64,000 bases of DNA from Hyphomicrobiales bacterium (GCA_900473045.1 UCKS01000056.1:62001-126000); one strand, 5' to 3'; positions 35,676 to 46,628 are shown, counted from the first letter of the stretch. The notes: a model not told the origin generated them from the letters alone. Made by a program: numbers and translations.

Positions 35676-37286
35676 ATGCAGGAACTCGGCATTCACAACC
35701 CATCCCTTGGGCTGGAATCAATCGGCTTTAACAACCTGGACGTGGTTCGCTACAACTTTGGTACCGCCGAACTCTATGAAGAGATCCTGCGTCGCGGCGA
35801 AGCGCAGCTGACCGCCGATGGTGCCGTGCGCGCCTTGACGGGACAGCACACCGGCCGCTCGCCGAAGGACAAGTTCGTTGTTCGCGACGAAAACACCACG
35901 GGCGAAATCTGGTGGGACAACAACAATGCAATGTCGCCGGAGCATTTCGCCGTGCTGCATCAGGACATGCTCGACCATGCCAAGGGCAAGTCGCTCTATG
36001 CGCAGGATCTGGTCGGCGGTGCCGATGTGGAAAACGCACTTGCGACCCGCGTCATCACCGAATTTGCCTGGCATTCCCTGTTCATCCGCAATCTTTTGAT
36101 CCGCCCTGAAAAGGCAGCGCTTGCGACCTTCACGCCGAAGCTGACGATCATCGATCTGCCGGACTTCAAGGCCGATCCCGCCCGCCACGGCTGCCGCACC
36201 GAAACCGTGATTGCGTGCAATTTCACCAAGGGCATCATTCTGATCGGCGGCACGTCCTATGCTGGCGAGATGAAGAAGGCCGTCTTCACCATGCTCAACT
36301 ACCTGCTGCCGGCCAAGCGCGTCATGCCGATGCATTGCTCCGCCAATGTCGGACCGGATGGCGATGCGGCGGTATTCTTCGGCCTGTCGGGCACCGGCAA
36401 GACGACGCTGTCGGCCGATCCGAAGCGCACGTTGATCGGCGATGACGAACATGGCTGGGGCGAACACGGCATCTTCAATTTCGAAGGCGGCTGCTATGCC
36501 AAGACCATTCGCCTGTCGGCAGAAGCCGAGCCGGAAATCTTCGCGACCACCCGCCGCTTCGGCACGGTTCTGGAAAACGTCGTGCTCGATGAAAATCGCA
36601 AACCGGACTTCAATGACGGTTCGCTGACCGAAAACACCCGCTGCGCCTATCCTCTGGATTTCATCCCGAATGCGAGCAAGAGCGGCACGACGGGCCATCC
36701 GGGCACGATCATCATGCTGACGGCCGACGCTTTCGGCGTCATGCCGCCGATCGCCCGCCTGACGCCCGATCAGGCGATGTACCACTTCCTCTCCGGCTAC
36801 ACTGCCAAGGTGGCCGGCACCGAAAAGGGCGTGACCGAGCCGGAAGCAACGTTCTCGACCTGCTTCGGCGCACCGTTCATGCCGCGTCATCCGTCCGAAT
36901 ACGGCAACCTTTTGAAGGCACTGATTGCCGAACACGGCGTCAATTGCTGGCTGGTCAACACCGGCTGGACCGGTGGCGCCTATGGCGTGGGACATCGCAT
37001 GCCGATCAAGGCGACGCGGGCGCTGCTCGCTGCAGCGCTTGACGGTTCGCTCGCCTCGGCCGATTTCCGTACCGACAGCAATTTCGGCTTCGCCGTGCCG
37101 GTCGCTGTGCCGGGTGTTGACAGCAGCATCCTCGATCCACGTTCGACCTGGAGCGACGGCGTTGCCTATGACGCGCAGGCCCGCAAGCTGGTCGACATGT
37201 TCGTCGCCAACTTCGCCAAGTTCGAAAGCCATGTCGACGGCAGCGTCCGCGATGCCGCACCCGGCGTGAAGCTCGCCGCCGAATAA
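35676..37286 (+). CDS. pckA: Phosphoenolpyruvate carboxykinase (ATP)
   Basis: The 536-residue enzyme converts oxaloacetate to phosphoenolpyruvate, the entry to gluconeogenesis during growth on C4-dicarboxylates. The kinase-1a loop [11 protein letters not shown], the kinase-2 area [11 protein letters not shown] and the substrate site TGRSPKDKF are all present. GGAGGAAA lies upstream of the ATG. It is divergent from chvI, as in other Rhizobiaceae, and is followed by an intrinsic terminator. Confidence 0.97.
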   Translation: MQELGIHNPSLGLESIGFNNLDVVRYNFGTAELYEEILRRGEAQLTADGAVRALTGQHTGRSPKDKFVVRDENTTGEIWWDNNNAMSPEHFAVLHQDMLDHAKGKSLYAQDLVGGADVENALATRVITEFAWHSLFIRNLLIRPEKAALATFTPKLTIIDLPDFKADPARHGCRTETVIACNFTKGIILIGGTSYAGEMKKAVFTMLNYLLPAKRVMPMHCSANVGPDGDAAVFFGLSGTGKTTLSADPKRTLIGDDEHGWGEHGIFNFEGGCYAKTIRLSAEAEPEIFATTRRFGTVLENVVLDENRKPDFNDGSLTENTRCAYPLDFIPNASKSGTTGHPGTIIMLTADAFGVMPPIARLTPDQAMYHFLSGYTAKVAGTEKGVTEPEATFSTCFGAPFMPRHPSEYGNLLKALIAEHGVNCWLVNTGWTGGAYGVGHRMPIKATRALLAAALDGSLASADFRTDSNFGFAVPVAVPGVDSSILDPRSTWSDGVAYDAQARKLVDMFVANFAKFESHVDGSVRDAAPGVKLAAE

Positions 37287-37326
37287 ACCAGCCCTCGCAG
37301 AGGGTTGCAGACGATGATTCACGTGA

Positions 37327-37353
37327 AACCCGGCTCGAAAGTGCCGGGTTTTT
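37327..37353 (+). terminator. Intrinsic terminator of pckA
   Basis: Perfect arms AACCCGGC (37327-37334) and GCCGGGTT (37343-37350) with an eight-base loop are followed by TTT. The hairpin begins 40 bp after the pckA stop. Confidence 0.8.
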
Positions 37354-37425
37354 ACGTTGTCGGCCGGTTCGCGCGTTTTCAACGTTGCCATCCTGTGAGA
37401 TAGAGCGATGGAAGGATGAAACGAC

Positions 37426-37860
37426 ATGGCCAGCGATCCGCTTTACATCAACGACCGCATCGTCATCGCCGGCTGGGAGTTGACGGAGCAATTCGTGCTG
37501 GCTGGCGGCCCCGGCGGACAGAACGTCAACAAGGTCTCGACTGCGGTTCAGCTGTTCTACGGCATCGCCGCCTCGCCAGCCTTGCCGGATCGGGTGCGTG
37601 ACAATGCCATCAAGCTTGCCGGCCGCAAGGTCTCCAAGGACGGCGTGTTGATGATCGAGGCCAGCCGATTTCGCAGCCAGGAGCGCAACCGCGAGGATGC
37701 GCGCGAACGGCTGAAGGAACTGATCCTCAAGGCCGCCGAACCACCGCCGCCACCGCGCCGCAAAACCAAACCGACCAAGGGCTCGATCGAACGCCGCCTG
37801 AAGGCAAAGACCGGGCGTGGCGAAGTCAAGAAGATGCGCGGCCGTCCGGAAAACGATTGA
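37426..37860 (+). CDS. arfB: Alternative ribosome-rescue factor ArfB (peptidyl-tRNA hydrolase)
   Basis: The 144-residue protein has the release-factor catalytic loop GGPGGQNVNK (GGQ at 30-32) and a basic C-terminal tail (RRKTKPTKGSIERRLKAKTGRG) that enters the empty mRNA channel of stalled ribosomes. It frees peptides from non-stop ribosomes independently of tmRNA. The length matches E. coli YaeJ. It is too short and lacks the recognition domain of RF1 or RF2. Confidence 0.93.
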   Translation: MASDPLYINDRIVIAGWELTEQFVLAGGPGGQNVNKVSTAVQLFYGIAASPALPDRVRDNAIKLAGRKVSKDGVLMIEASRFRSQERNREDARERLKELILKAAEPPPPPRRKTKPTKGSIERRLKAKTGRGEVKKMRGRPEND

Positions 37861-37945
37861 TCGCGGCAATTTTCGTCCGGGCCTTGTTTTTTCCACATGG
37901 GTGCACTCTGTTAGGGTTGAAGAAACCCGCAAAAGGAGATGCGCC

Positions 37946-38419
37946 ATGGGTCTGTTCAGCTTTATCAAGAATGCCGGCAAGAAACTCGGCATTGGCGGCG
38001 ATGACGATGCGCCGGATGTTGAAGCGGTGAAGAAGGAACTGGCCTCCCACGATCTCGGCACCGACAAGGTCAATGTCGCAGTCGAAGGCGACAAGATCGT
38101 GCTCACCGGCGTGGTGAAGGACCAGTCTGCCTTTGAAAAGGCGGTGGTTGCCGTCGGCAACACGCTCGGTATCTCAAAGGTCGAAGCGGCAGAACTCAAG
38201 GTCGCCGATGGTGCCGCAGCGCCCGCAGCCGCCAAGGAGCCGGTTTTCTATACGGTAAAGAAGGGCGACAACCTCTGGAAGATCGCCGAATCGCAATACG
38301 GCAAGGGCAAGGGCGCGAAAAACACCGTCATCTTCGAAGCCAACAAGCCGATGCTCAGCCATCCGGACAAGATCTATCCCGGTCAGGTTCTGCGCATTCC
38401 GGCTCTGGATCAGGCCTGA
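37946..38419 (+). CDS. BON and LysM domain protein (Kbp/YgaU-like)
   Basis: The 157-residue protein has a BON domain (about 25-90) and a LysM domain (about 102-155, YTVKKGDNLWKIAESQYGKG through YPGQVLRIP). The pairing matches E. coli Kbp (YgaU), a cytoplasmic potassium-binding protein, and no signal peptide is seen. AAAAGGAG precedes the ATG at 37946. It may report K+ levels or bind peptidoglycan fragments; the former is better supported by the family. The next gene starts two bases after its stop. Confidence 0.85.
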   Translation: MGLFSFIKNAGKKLGIGGDDDAPDVEAVKKELASHDLGTDKVNVAVEGDKIVLTGVVKDQSAFEKAVVAVGNTLGISKVEAAELKVADGAAAPAAAKEPVFYTVKKGDNLWKIAESQYGKGKGAKNTVIFEANKPMLSHPDKIYPGQVLRIPALDQA

Positions 38420-38421
38420 AA

Positions 38422-38862
38422 ATGAAAACAGCCGGCGCAGTTCTGGCGATTGCCGTTGCCGTCCTGATGATGGCACTCAGCGGGCCTGCGCTGGCCCTGA
38501 CGTTCCGCGAGCCCGCCAAGGGTTCGGCGGAACGGGCAGCCATCATGGATACCTTGCGCCCAGCCGTCGAGGCGGAGATGCGTGGGCCTGTCGAATTCGT
38601 GGTCACCACCATCCGGGTGACGCCGAACTGGGCCTTCGTGCAGGTCGAGCCGCAAAGGCCGGGCGGTGGTGTCATCGATCCCGAGCAGACCGGTTTTGCC
38701 GGGGATACCGACATGATGGACGGGCTGACCGTCTATGCACTGATGGGCTTTCAGGCCGGCCGCTGGAACCTGATCGATCACATGGTTGGCCCGACCGATG
38801 TCGGTTACGCCGACTGGCAGCAACGGTACGGCGTTCCTGCGGCTCTGCTCGGGCTGGAATAG
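38422..38862 (+). CDS. Small exported protein of unknown function
   Basis: The 146-residue protein has a clear Sec signal peptide (residues 1-25, hydrophobic core AVLAIAVAVLMMALSG, likely cleavage after ALA). The mature part of about 120 residues has no family I recognise; it is mildly acidic, with WAFVQVEPQRPGG and a W-rich end (AGRWNLIDHMVG, YADWQQRYG). It starts two bases after the BON-LysM gene and nine bases before alkB, so the three are probably co-transcribed. A periplasmic location is inferred. Confidence 0.7.
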   Translation: MKTAGAVLAIAVAVLMMALSGPALALTFREPAKGSAERAAIMDTLRPAVEAEMRGPVEFVVTTIRVTPNWAFVQVEPQRPGGGVIDPEQTGFAGDTDMMDGLTVYALMGFQAGRWNLIDHMVGPTDVGYADWQQRYGVPAALLGLE

Positions 38863-38871
38863 GCATTTCCG

Positions 38872-39483
38872 ATGCAGGTCCTGCCCAAGGGTATTCGCCA
38901 TATTCCCGGTTTTCTCGACCGCGCTCAACAGGAGGCCCTTGTCGAGAGCATCCGTGCTATCGTGGCGGATGCACCACTCTACGTGCCGGCGATGCCGCGC
39001 ACCGGCAAGCCGATGTCCGTGCGCATGACCAATTGCGGATCGCTCGGCTGGGTGACTGACAAGGAACGCGGCTATCGCTACCAGCCAAACCATCCGGTCA
39101 CCGGCAAGCCATGGCCCGCGATGCCCGGCGCGCTTCTGGATATCTGGCGCACCGTCTCCGGAGCCTCAAGGGAGCCGGAGGCCTGCCTGGTCAATTTCTA
39201 CGCCGACGATGCCCGCATGGGCCTGCATCAGGATCGCGACGAAAAGGATCTGGAAACGCCGGTCGTATCGATTTCGCTGGGAGATACGTGCTTGTTTCGT
39301 GTTGGCGGGCGTGAGCGCGGCGACGGTACGCTATCGTTCAAGCTGTCGAGCGGCGATATCGTCGTTCTCGGAGGCGAGGGGCGGCTCGCCTTCCACGGGG
39401 TCGACAAGATCTACCCCAACACATCGACTCTTCTCAAGAATGGTGGCCGGATCAACCTGACGCTCCGCCGCGTCACGCTGTGA
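38872..39483 (+). CDS. alkB: AlkB-type 2-oxoglutarate/Fe(II)-dependent DNA repair dioxygenase
   Basis: The 203-residue protein has the iron triad His119-x-Asp121 (GLHQDRDE) and His175 (LAFHGVDKI), and the 2-oxoglutarate arginines Arg193 and Arg199 (GGRINLTLRR). AlkB reverses N-alkyl damage such as 1-methyladenine and 3-methylcytosine by oxidative demethylation. Length and motif spacing match bacterial AlkB. It converges on coaA with a three-base gap between stop codons, leaving no room for a terminator between them. Confidence 0.93.
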   Translation: MQVLPKGIRHIPGFLDRAQQEALVESIRAIVADAPLYVPAMPRTGKPMSVRMTNCGSLGWVTDKERGYRYQPNHPVTGKPWPAMPGALLDIWRTVSGASREPEACLVNFYADDARMGLHQDRDEKDLETPVVSISLGDTCLFRVGGRERGDGTLSFKLSSGDIVVLGGEGRLAFHGVDKIYPNTSTLLKNGGRINLTLRRVTL

Positions 39484-39486
39484 GCG

Positions 39487-40482
39487 TCAGAGCTTGCGCA
39501 GCGCCACCGTCTCGGTGAGGTGATTCGGACCCTTCTGCAGAATCAGGTCCGCCCTCGGCCGCGTCGGCAGGATGTTCTGGCGCAGGTTCTTCAGGTTGAT
39601 GTTCTGCCAGAGCCCCTCGGCGATCGTCAGCGCTTCCTCCTCGCTCACCTGCGCATAGCGCTTGAAGAACGAATCCGGATTGCGGAAGGCGGTCTGACGC
39701 AGCCGCATGAAGCGGTTGACGTACCAAGTGTGGATCAAGCTTTCCTCGGCATCGATATAGATCGAGAAATCGAAGAAATCCGAGACCATCGGCACGATCT
39801 TGCCGTCGGCGGGCAGATTGCGCGACTGCAGCACATTGATGCCCTCGAAAATCAGGATGTCCGGCCGGTCGACGACCTGGAACTGGTCGGGCAGGACGTC
39901 ATAGGTCAGGTGGGAATAGGTCGGCGCCTTGACGTTTGGCTGGCCGGCCTTGATCGCCGACAGGAAGCGCAACAGCGCGCCGATATCGTAGCTTTCCGGA
40001 AAACCCTTGCGGTCCATCATGTTTTCCCGCAGCAGCGTCGCATTGGGATAGAGGAAGCCGTCCGTCGTCACCAGATCGACCTTCGGGCTCGACGGCCAGC
40101 GCGACAAAAGCTCGGCCAGGATACGCGCCGTGGTCGATTTGCCGACAGCGACGGAGCCGGCAATGCCGATGACGAAGGGTGTCTTGGCATCGTTGGACAT
40201 GCTGAGGAAGCGCTGGCGCTGGGCAAACAGCCGTTGCGAGGATTCCACATGGGTAGACAAGAGACGCGAGAGCGACAGGTAGATGCGCCTGACTTCGCTG
40301 AGATCGATCGGGTCGTTCAGCGACCGCAGTCGCTGGACTTCGTCGGCCGACAGCGTCAGCGGCGTGTCGGCCCGGAAATGCGACCATTCCTCTGCCGAAA
40401 AGAACCGGTAGGGCGAATAGTCCTTGTTGTCGAAGTGATCCGGAATATCGGCCGGCGCGATGTCTTTGGCGACGATTGTCAT
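39487..40482 (-). CDS. coaA: Pantothenate kinase, type I
   Basis: The 331-residue kinase phosphorylates pantothenate, the first and controlling step of coenzyme A synthesis. The P-loop [10 protein letters not shown] is present, followed by [21 protein letters not shown] and FIYIDAEES-type motifs of the prokaryotic type I family. It begins seven bases after hisE and ends the histidine operon, an arrangement common in rhizobia. Confidence 0.95.
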   Translation of the reverse strand: MTIVAKDIAPADIPDHFDNKDYSPYRFFSAEEWSHFRADTPLTLSADEVQRLRSLNDPIDLSEVRRIYLSLSRLLSTHVESSQRLFAQRQRFLSMSNDAKTPFVIGIAGSVAVGKSTTARILAELLSRWPSSPKVDLVTTDGFLYPNATLLRENMMDRKGFPESYDIGALLRFLSAIKAGQPNVKAPTYSHLTYDVLPDQFQVVDRPDILIFEGINVLQSRNLPADGKIVPMVSDFFDFSIYIDAEESLIHTWYVNRFMRLRQTAFRNPDSFFKRYAQVSEEEALTIAEGLWQNINLKNLRQNILPTRPRADLILQKGPNHLTETVALRKL

Positions 40483-40489
40483 GACGTGT

Positions 40490-40804
40490 CTACCGGCTTG
40501 CCTTTTCCTGGAGCCCCGACTGGCTTGTCCGCCGTTCGAGCTCGCTCATCACATCCTGCAACGGAATATCAGCAATTTTCAATACGACCATAAGATGATA
40601 GATCAGATCGGCACTCTCGGCGACAAGGTTGGCGCGGTCGTTGCTGACGGCGGCGATCACGGTCTCCACCGCTTCCTCGCCAAGCTTCTTGGCCGCCTTC
40701 GCCTGCCCATGGGCGACGAGCTTGGCGGTCCAGGATTCGTCCGGCGAGGCTTTTGCCCGCAAGGCCACGATTGCTTCGAGATCGGAAAGGCTGAAATTGC
40801 TCAT
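40490..40804 (-). CDS. hisE: Phosphoribosyl-ATP pyrophosphatase
   Basis: The 104-residue protein is the stand-alone HisE that hydrolyses phosphoribosyl-ATP in histidine synthesis. The MazG-like helical metal motif is visible as [14 protein letters not shown] followed by [13 protein letters not shown]. It is not fused to HisI, as is usual in alphaproteobacteria. It lies 18 bp downstream of hisF. Confidence 0.95.
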   Translation of the reverse strand: MSNFSLSDLEAIVALRAKASPDESWTAKLVAHGQAKAAKKLGEEAVETVIAAVSNDRANLVAESADLIYHLMVVLKIADIPLQDVMSELERRTSQSGLQEKASR

Positions 40805-40822
40805 CTGTCTTTGTCCTGAAGC

Positions 40823-41599
40823 TCAATCGAGCCGCATGGCAATGCCATGCTCTGCCATATAGCGCTTGGTTTCGCCGATGCTATAGGTGCCGAAATGGAA
40901 GATCGACGCGGCCAGAACCGCCGTCGCATGGCCGTCGCGAATGCCCTCGACCATATGATCGAGCGTACCGACCCCGCCCGAGGCAATGACGGGCACGGAC
41001 ACCCGATCGGCGATCGTGCGGGTCAGCGCGATATCGTAGCCGGCTTTCGAACCGTCTCGGTCCATCGAGGTCAAGAGCAGTTCACCGGCGCCAAGCTTGA
41101 CCATCTTCTCGGCAAAGGTCACGGCATCGATGCCGGTGGCCTGACGGCCGCCATGGGTAAAGATCTCCCAGCGGTCTTCCTCGCCGGGTTTCGAGACCTT
41201 CTTCGAATCGATCGAAACGACGATGCACTGGTTGCCGAACTTGTCGGCGGCTTCCGCGACGAAATCCGGATTGCTGACGGCAGCCGAGTTGATCGACACC
41301 TTGTCGGCACCGGCAAGCAACAGCTTGCGGATATCGGCCACGCTGCGCACACCGCCGCCGACGGTGAGCGGCATGAAACAGTGATCGGCCGTGCGGGCGA
41401 CGACATCGAAGATCGTGTCGCGATTGTCCGAGGAAGCGGTGATATCGAGGAAACAGAGCTCGTCGGCACCGGCGGCATCATAGGCCTTGGCCGATTCGAC
41501 GGGATCGCCGGCATCGATCAGATCGAGGAAGCTGACACCCTTGACGACGCGGCCGTCCTTGACGTCGAGGCAGGGGATAACGCGGGCTTTGAGGGTCAT
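40823..41599 (-). CDS. hisF: Imidazole glycerol phosphate synthase, cyclase subunit
   Basis: The 258-residue TIM-barrel cyclase uses ammonia from HisH to form imidazole glycerol phosphate and AICAR. Catalytic aspartates are in [13 protein letters not shown] (Asp11) and [16 protein letters not shown] and ASGGVGTLD bind phosphate. It overlaps the hisA stop by four bases. Confidence 0.97.
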   Translation of the reverse strand: MTLKARVIPCLDVKDGRVVKGVSFLDLIDAGDPVESAKAYDAAGADELCFLDITASSDNRDTIFDVVARTADHCFMPLTVGGGVRSVADIRKLLLAGADKVSINSAAVSNPDFVAEAADKFGNQCIVVSIDSKKVSKPGEEDRWEIFTHGGRQATGIDAVTFAEKMVKLGAGELLLTSMDRDGSKAGYDIALTRTIADRVSVPVIASGGVGTLDHMVEGIRDGHATAVLAASIFHFGTYSIGETKRYMAEHGIAMRLD

Positions 41600-42339
41600 G
41601 CCGCTTTTCCTTTCGCACTCTGGATGAGCGCCAGCGCTTCCGCCGGATCGATGCGTCCGTCATAGAGCGCCCGGCCGGAGATCGCGCCTTCAAGCTTCGA
41701 CGCATCGGGCTGAACCATGCGGCGGATATCGTCCATCGAGGCGAGACCGCCCGAGGCGATCACGGGGATGGAAACGGCATCGGCCAGTTCCAGCGTCGAA
41801 TCCCAGTTGATGCCGGTCAGGATGCCGTCGCGGTCGATGTCGGTATAAATAATCGCGGAAACGCCGGCGCCTTCGAATTTTTGAGCCAGTTCGATCACGC
41901 CGAGTTCGGAGGCTTCCGCCCAGCCCTCGACAGCAACCTTGCCACCCTTGGCGTCGATGCCGACGGCGACCTTGCCCGGGAATCTCTTGCAGGCTTCAAT
42001 CACCAGCGCCGGATCGCGCACGGCGACGGTGCCGAGGATGACGCGGGCGAGGCCACGCGACAGCCAGTTTTCGATATGATCGAGCGTGCGAATGCCGCCG
42101 CCCAACTGCACGGGGTTTTTGGTGGACTTGAGGATCGCGTCGAGGGCAGCGCCATTGACGGTCTCACCGGCAAAGGCGCCGTTGAGATCAACCACGTGCA
42201 GCCATTCGAACCCCTGGTCCTCGAAGGCTTTCGCCTGCGCGCCGGGGTCGGGATTGTAGACCGTCGCCTGTTCCATGTCGCCGAGCTTGAGGCGCACGCA
42301 CTGGCCGTCCTTGAGGTCGATGGCGGGAAAAAGGATCAT
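41596..42339 (-). CDS. hisA: Phosphoribosylformimino-AICAR-phosphate isomerase
   Basis: The 247-residue TIM-barrel isomerase carries out the Amadori rearrangement before HisHF. The N-terminal Asp8 in [25 protein letters not shown] and the C-terminal [12 protein letters not shown] are diagnostic. The ATG at 42339 gives the family N-terminus MILFPAIDL and lies one base after hisH; an earlier in-frame start would run far into hisH. Confidence 0.97.
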   Translation of the reverse strand: MILFPAIDLKDGQCVRLKLGDMEQATVYNPDPGAQAKAFEDQGFEWLHVVDLNGAFAGETVNGAALDAILKSTKNPVQLGGGIRTLDHIENWLSRGLARVILGTVAVRDPALVIEACKRFPGKVAVGIDAKGGKVAVEGWAEASELGVIELAQKFEGAGVSAIIYTDIDRDGILTGINWDSTLELADAVSIPVIASGGLASMDDIRRMVQPDASKLEGAISGRALYDGRIDPAEALALIQSAKGKAA

Positions 42340-42340
42340 G

Positions 42341-42991
42341 TCAGGGCTTCCAGCGCAGAAAATTCGAGATGAGGGCAAGGCCAAGCGTCTGGCTCTTTTC
42401 CGGATGGAACTGCGCCCCGGCCTTGTTGCCGCGGGCAACAAACGCCGTCACCGGGCCGCCATAGGTGGTGGTGGCAATCAGGTCGTCCGGATTTTCGGCG
42501 GCGAGATGGTAGGAATGGACGAAATAGGCATGCAGACCGTCATCACCCGTGTTGATGCCATCGAAAAGCGGATGCCGCTTCTTCAGCGTCAACGTATTCC
42601 AGCCGATTTGCGGGATTTTCAGCGTGGGATCGGACGGCACCATCGTGGCGACATCGCCCTTGATCCAGCCAAATCCTTCCGTCGTGGTCTTCTCCAGCCC
42701 GCGCGACGACATCAGCTGCATGCCGACGCAGATGCCGAGGAACGGCCGGCCGGATATCTCCACCGCTTCGTTCAGCGCCTCGCGCATGCCATCGACGGCA
42801 TCAAGCCCACGGCGGCAGTCGGCATAGGCGCCGACGCCGGGCAGCACGACCCGGTCGGCGGTGGCAACGCGGTCGGCTCTGTCGGTGAGTTCGATATCAG
42901 CGGTGATTCCCGCTTCCCGCACCGCCCGCTCAAAGGCCTTGGTGGCCGAGCGCAGATTGCCGGATCCGTAATCGATGATCGCAACGCGCAT
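42341..42991 (-). CDS. hisH: Imidazole glycerol phosphate synthase, glutamine amidotransferase subunit
   Basis: The 216-residue class I glutaminase has the nucleophile in [10 protein letters not shown], and the His-Glu pair in AQFHPEKSQ. It supplies ammonia to HisF. The start overlaps the stop of the DUF2628 gene by one base (TGATG). Confidence 0.97.
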   Translation of the reverse strand: MRVAIIDYGSGNLRSATKAFERAVREAGITADIELTDRADRVATADRVVLPGVGAYADCRRGLDAVDGMREALNEAVEISGRPFLGICVGMQLMSSRGLEKTTTEGFGWIKGDVATMVPSDPTLKIPQIGWNTLTLKKRHPLFDGINTGDDGLHAYFVHSYHLAAENPDDLIATTTYGGPVTAFVARGNKAGAQFHPEKSQTLGLALISNFLRWKP

Positions 42992-43467
42992 CAGCGTTCT
43001 CCATAATTTTCAAACAGACCGACGGCCGCGCGGCCATCGGCAGGCTTTGCAGCTTTTGTCGGCAGCACCGGCGGTTGCCAGATGGCTTCGCCCTCAGCCG
43101 CATCCTCGGTAGCCACGGTGTGGTCATAGATCATCTCGGCGGTGACCAGATCGTCGGCGGGGATGACCGACTGTAGCGTCCAGCCGCGCGCTTGCAGGCG
43201 CCAGGCAACGAAGGCTGGGCCTTCCAAAGCGATAAGCAGGCGCAGGGCCAGTTCGATCAGCAATCCCGCCGCGCTTGGCTCAGGGACCGCAAAGGCGATG
43301 AGCCCTTGCAGGATGGCGACGGTGATGCCGGCAATCCATTGGCGTTGATACAGCAGCCAGAACGCCGGCAAGACGAAAGCGATCCAAGAAAACTTGTCGG
43401 CGATGAAGCGTGCATTGTCGTCGCTCTTCAGAGCGCTCGGAGACGTCAGAACCAGATAGGAGGCCAT
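42991..43467 (-). CDS. DUF2628 membrane protein inside the his operon
   Basis: The 158-residue protein has three or four hydrophobic segments in its first two thirds ([46 protein letters not shown]). A soluble tail with a W-rich [13 protein letters not shown]-type stretch follows, matching DUF2628. Function is unknown. It is placed between hisB and hisH with one base of overlap to hisH, a conserved position in Rhizobiales. The ATG at 43467 is preferred to a TTG at 43476. Confidence 0.8.
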   Translation of the reverse strand: MASYLVLTSPSALKSDDNARFIADKFSWIAFVLPAFWLLYQRQWIAGITVAILQGLIAFAVPEPSAAGLLIELALRLLIALEGPAFVAWRLQARGWTLQSVIPADDLVTAEMIYDHTVATEDAAEGEAIWQPPVLPTKAAKPADGRAAVGLFENYGER

Positions 43468-43494
43468 GTCAGCCAACTTTCAATATAGGCCGGA

Positions 43495-44103
43495 TCAGAC
43501 CAGCGTTCCCTTGGTCGAAGGGACGCGGCCTGCCTGGCGCGGATCGATCTCTGTTGCCGTGCGAAGCACGCGGGCAACGGCCTTGAAGCAGGTTTCGGAG
43601 ATATGATGGTTGTTGGCGCCGTAGATGTTCTGCACATGCAGCGTGATACCGCCGTGCTGGGCCAACGCCTGGAAGAATTCGCGCACCAGTTCCGTGTCGA
43701 ACGTGCCGATCTTCGGAGCCGAGAAATCGACGTTCCAGACAAGGAACGGCCGGCCGGAAACATCAACGGCAGCCCGGGTCATCGTTTCGTCCATGGCAAG
43801 GTCGAGCGAGGCATAGCGGGTGATGCCGCGCCGGTCGCCGAGCGCCTTGGAAAGCGCCTGGCCGATGGCGATGCCGGTGTCTTCCACGGTGTGATGATCG
43901 TCGACGTGGCGGTCGCCCTCGGCAACGATGTCCATGTCGATCAGCGAATGGCGCGAAAGCTGCTCCAGCATATGGTCGAAAAAGCCGACGCCGGTGGAAA
44001 TCCGCGACGTGCCGGTGCCGTCGATATTGACGGACACGGTTACCGAGGTTTCGTTGGTCTTGCGCGAAACGCTGCCGGTGCGGCTCACTTGCTTGTCGGC
44101 CAT
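43495..44103 (-). CDS. hisB: Imidazoleglycerol-phosphate dehydratase
   Basis: The 202-residue monofunctional HisB removes water from imidazole glycerol phosphate. The two-manganese site histidines appear in [22 protein letters not shown] and NNHHISET. The ATG at 44103 gives the usual length; the open frame extends upstream into the hslV promoter region. It is the first gene of the operon hisB, DUF2628, hisH, hisA, hisF, hisE, coaA. Confidence 0.96.
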   Translation of the reverse strand: MADKQVSRTGSVSRKTNETSVTVSVNIDGTGTSRISTGVGFFDHMLEQLSRHSLIDMDIVAEGDRHVDDHHTVEDTGIAIGQALSKALGDRRGITRYASLDLAMDETMTRAAVDVSGRPFLVWNVDFSAPKIGTFDTELVREFFQALAQHGGITLHVQNIYGANNHHISETCFKAVARVLRTATEIDPRQAGRVPSTKGTLV

Positions 44104-44235
44104 CAGGTTCTCCCGAATGTAATAGAGCCGCTCCTTATCAGGCGATGGGTAAAATATCCAGAACTGCCGCCATGATTCTCGCAGATGCGAAACCCTGCTG
44201 GATTGGCGAGGGCGGTGGAGCGTGACGAGGGCTAT

Positions 44236-44263
44236 TTGCAATCGGCAAAAGCGCTCTTACATA
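44236..44263 (+). promoter_or_regulatory. Possible promoter of hslVU
   Basis: TTGCAA (44236-44241) and TACATA (44258-44263) are 16 bp apart and lie about 65 bp before hslV in the hisB-hslV divergent gap. The match is modest, and a heat-shock sigma factor could use a different element. The rest of the 222-bp gap shows no gene. Confidence 0.3.
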
Positions 44264-44325
44264 GGTTTCAACAGGGCCGATGTGCGGCTCTCCGAAAAGC
44301 CCGGAAGCCGGGCAGGGTGGGTTTC

Positions 44326-44850
44326 ATGACAACGATTATTACCGTCCGGAAGGGCGGACAGGTGGTGATGGCCGGCGATGGCCAGGTAAGCCTTGGCCAG
44401 ACCGTGATGAAGGGCAATGCCCGCAAGGTTCGCCGCCTGGGCAAGGGCGAGGTCATCGCCGGTTTTGCCGGCGCCACAGCCGATGCCTTCACGCTTTTGG
44501 AGCGGCTCGAATCCAAGCTTGAACAGTATCCCGATCAGCTGATGCGCGCCGCCGTCGAACTTGCCAAGGACTGGCGCACCAACAAATACCTGCGCAATCT
44601 CGAAGCGATGATGCTGGTGGCTGACAAGTCGATCACGCTGGCCATCACCGGCAATGGTGATGTGCTGGAGCCGGAACACGGCACCATCGCGATCGGTTCC
44701 GGCGGCAATTATGCCTTCGCCGCAGCGCGGGCGTTGATGGATACCGATAAGTCGGCCGAAGAGATCGCCCGCCGGGCGATGGAGATCGCCAGCGATATCT
44801 GCGTCTACACCAACGGCAACATCATCATCGAAAAGCTCGATGCCGCGTAA
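44326..44850 (+). CDS. hslV: ATP-dependent protease subunit HslV
   Basis: The 174-residue proteasome-like peptidase forms a double hexamer capped by HslU. The catalytic threonine is Thr2, exposed when Met1 is removed ([11 protein letters not shown]). The [22 protein letters not shown] and [14 protein letters not shown] stretches are conserved. The ATG at 44326 is fixed by this N-terminal requirement; longer starts would bury the threonine. hslU follows after 45 bp. Confidence 0.97.
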   Translation: MTTIITVRKGGQVVMAGDGQVSLGQTVMKGNARKVRRLGKGEVIAGFAGATADAFTLLERLESKLEQYPDQLMRAAVELAKDWRTNKYLRNLEAMMLVADKSITLAITGNGDVLEPEHGTIAIGSGGNYAFAAARALMDTDKSAEEIARRAMEIASDICVYTNGNIIIEKLDAA

Positions 44851-44895
44851 TCGCGAAGCAGTTCAGCGTAACCGGCGTATTTTTGAAAGAAGATC

Positions 44896-46203
44896 ATGAC
44901 CACATTTTCCCCTCGCGAAATCGTGTCGGAGCTCGACCGGTTCATCATCGGCCAGCACGATGCCAAGCGCGCCGTCGCCATTGCGCTCCGCAACCGCTGG
45001 CGCCGCCAGCAGCTCTCGGATGAACTGCGCGACGAAGTCATGCCGAAGAATATCCTGATGATCGGGCCGACCGGTGTCGGCAAGACCGAGATTTCCCGCC
45101 GTCTGGCCAAGCTTGCCGGCGCGCCCTTCATCAAGGTCGAGGCGACCAAGTTTACCGAAGTCGGCTATGTCGGCCGCGATGTCGAACAGATCATCCGCGA
45201 TCTCGTCGAGGTCGGCATCGGCCTCGTGCGCGAAAAGAAGCGCGCCGACGTCAAGGCCAAGGCGCATCTGAATGCCGAAGAGCGGGTGCTTGACGCCCTG
45301 GTCGGCGCTACCTCGTCGCCCGCCACCCGCGACAGCTTCCGCAAGAAGCTCAGGGCGAACGAGATGGACGACAAGGAAATCGACATCGAGATTGCCGATA
45401 CCGCAACGCCCGGCGGTGGTTTCGAGATCCCCGGCATGCCCGGTGCCAATATCGGCGTGCTCAACCTGTCGGAAATGTTCGGCAAGGCGATGGGCCAGCG
45501 CACAAAGAAGGTTCGCACCACGGTCAAGGAGAGCTACGGCATCCTGATCAACGACGAATCCGACAAGCTGCTCGACAATGAGGAGATCCAGCGCGAGGCC
45601 GTGCGTTCGGCGGAGAATGACGGCATCGTCTTCCTCGACGAGATCGACAAGATCGCCGCCCGCGATGGCGGCATGGGTGCCGGTGTTTCACGTGAAGGCG
45701 TGCAGCGCGATCTTCTGCCGCTGGTCGAAGGCACAACGGTTGCGACCAAGTATGGTCCGGTGAAAACCGACCATATCCTGTTCATCGCGTCGGGCGCCTT
45801 CCACATCTCCAAGCCGTCGGACCTGCTGCCCGAACTCCAGGGCCGCCTGCCGATCCGCGTCGAGCTGAAGGCGCTGACCAAGGAAGATTTCCGCCGCATC
45901 CTGACGGAAACCGAAGTCAGCCTGATCCGCCAGTACAAGGCGCTTCTGGAAACCGAAGGCGTCAATCTGGACTTCACCGAAGATGCGCTCGATGCGCTGG
46001 CCGATGTCGCGGTTATGCTCAATTCAAGCGTCGAAAACATCGGCGCCCGCCGCCTGCAAACGGTGATGGAGCGGGTCCTCGACGAGATCTCCTATGCGGC
46101 GCCGGACAAGTCCGGTGAGGCACTGACGATCGATGCGGAATATGTCAAAAAGCACGTCGGCGATCTCGCCGCCAATACGGATCTGTCGCGGTACATTCTT
46201 TAA
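44896..46203 (+). CDS. hslU: ATP-dependent protease ATPase subunit HslU
   Basis: The 435-residue AAA+ unfoldase feeds substrates to HslV. Walker A is GPTGVGKT (57-64), the pore loop is in [12 protein letters not shown], Walker B is [12 protein letters not shown], and sensor 2 is in [13 protein letters not shown]. The C-terminus ends LSRYIL, the tail that docks into HslV. Length is normal. Confidence 0.97.
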   Translation: MTTFSPREIVSELDRFIIGQHDAKRAVAIALRNRWRRQQLSDELRDEVMPKNILMIGPTGVGKTEISRRLAKLAGAPFIKVEATKFTEVGYVGRDVEQIIRDLVEVGIGLVREKKRADVKAKAHLNAEERVLDALVGATSSPATRDSFRKKLRANEMDDKEIDIEIADTATPGGGFEIPGMPGANIGVLNLSEMFGKAMGQRTKKVRTTVKESYGILINDESDKLLDNEEIQREAVRSAENDGIVFLDEIDKIAARDGGMGAGVSREGVQRDLLPLVEGTTVATKYGPVKTDHILFIASGAFHISKPSDLLPELQGRLPIRVELKALTKEDFRRILTETEVSLIRQYKALLETEGVNLDFTEDALDALADVAVMLNSSVENIGARRLQTVMERVLDEISYAAPDKSGEALTIDAEYVKKHVGDLAANTDLSRYIL

Positions 46204-46311
46204 AGTGCCGCGGCTTGAACCTTATGCGAGCGACGGCATTCGTCACTCAATGGGCGCTTTTAAACGGACTAAGGGAGCCCTGGAAGTTTGTTTTAGGAAA
46301 CGGACATCCTC

Positions 46312-46435
46312 ATCTCCGTCATGCTCGCCCTGTGGCGGGCATCCAGCGACCCGACGTCGGTCGGGTCAAAAGACCTTTCAGCCCAAGGACTTGGGCTGGC
46401 TGGATTGCTGTGACGAGCACAGAAATGACGGAGAT
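46312..46435. repeat. Nested-palindrome intergenic element (about 124 bp)
   Basis: Outer arms ATCTCCGTCAT (46312-46322) and ATGACGGAGAT (46425-46435) enclose further pairs: GCTCG/CGAGC, ATCCAGC (46341-46347) with GCTGGAT (46399-46405), GCCCAAG-GA-CTTGGGC (46381-46396) and CCGACGTCGG (46351-46360). The whole can fold into one branched structure. It looks like the short mosaic repeats scattered through Rhizobiaceae genomes. The 425-bp gap 46204-46628 holds no gene besides this element. Confidence 0.65.
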
Positions 46436-46628
46436 TTTGGTCGCCATCGCATTTCCCAACGGCTGCTAGACGATGCCGGATGGTCGCCAAACCGCCTGCA
46501 CCGTTGTTGTTTCCCAATCCCATACGCGATAAGGCTTGTCGCCGGTGCCGGGCATGATTCCGACACGATTTTGCCGCATGCGTCCCGGCATATCCGGAAC
46601 GTCAAGACAGGTTCACAGGAAACAGAGC

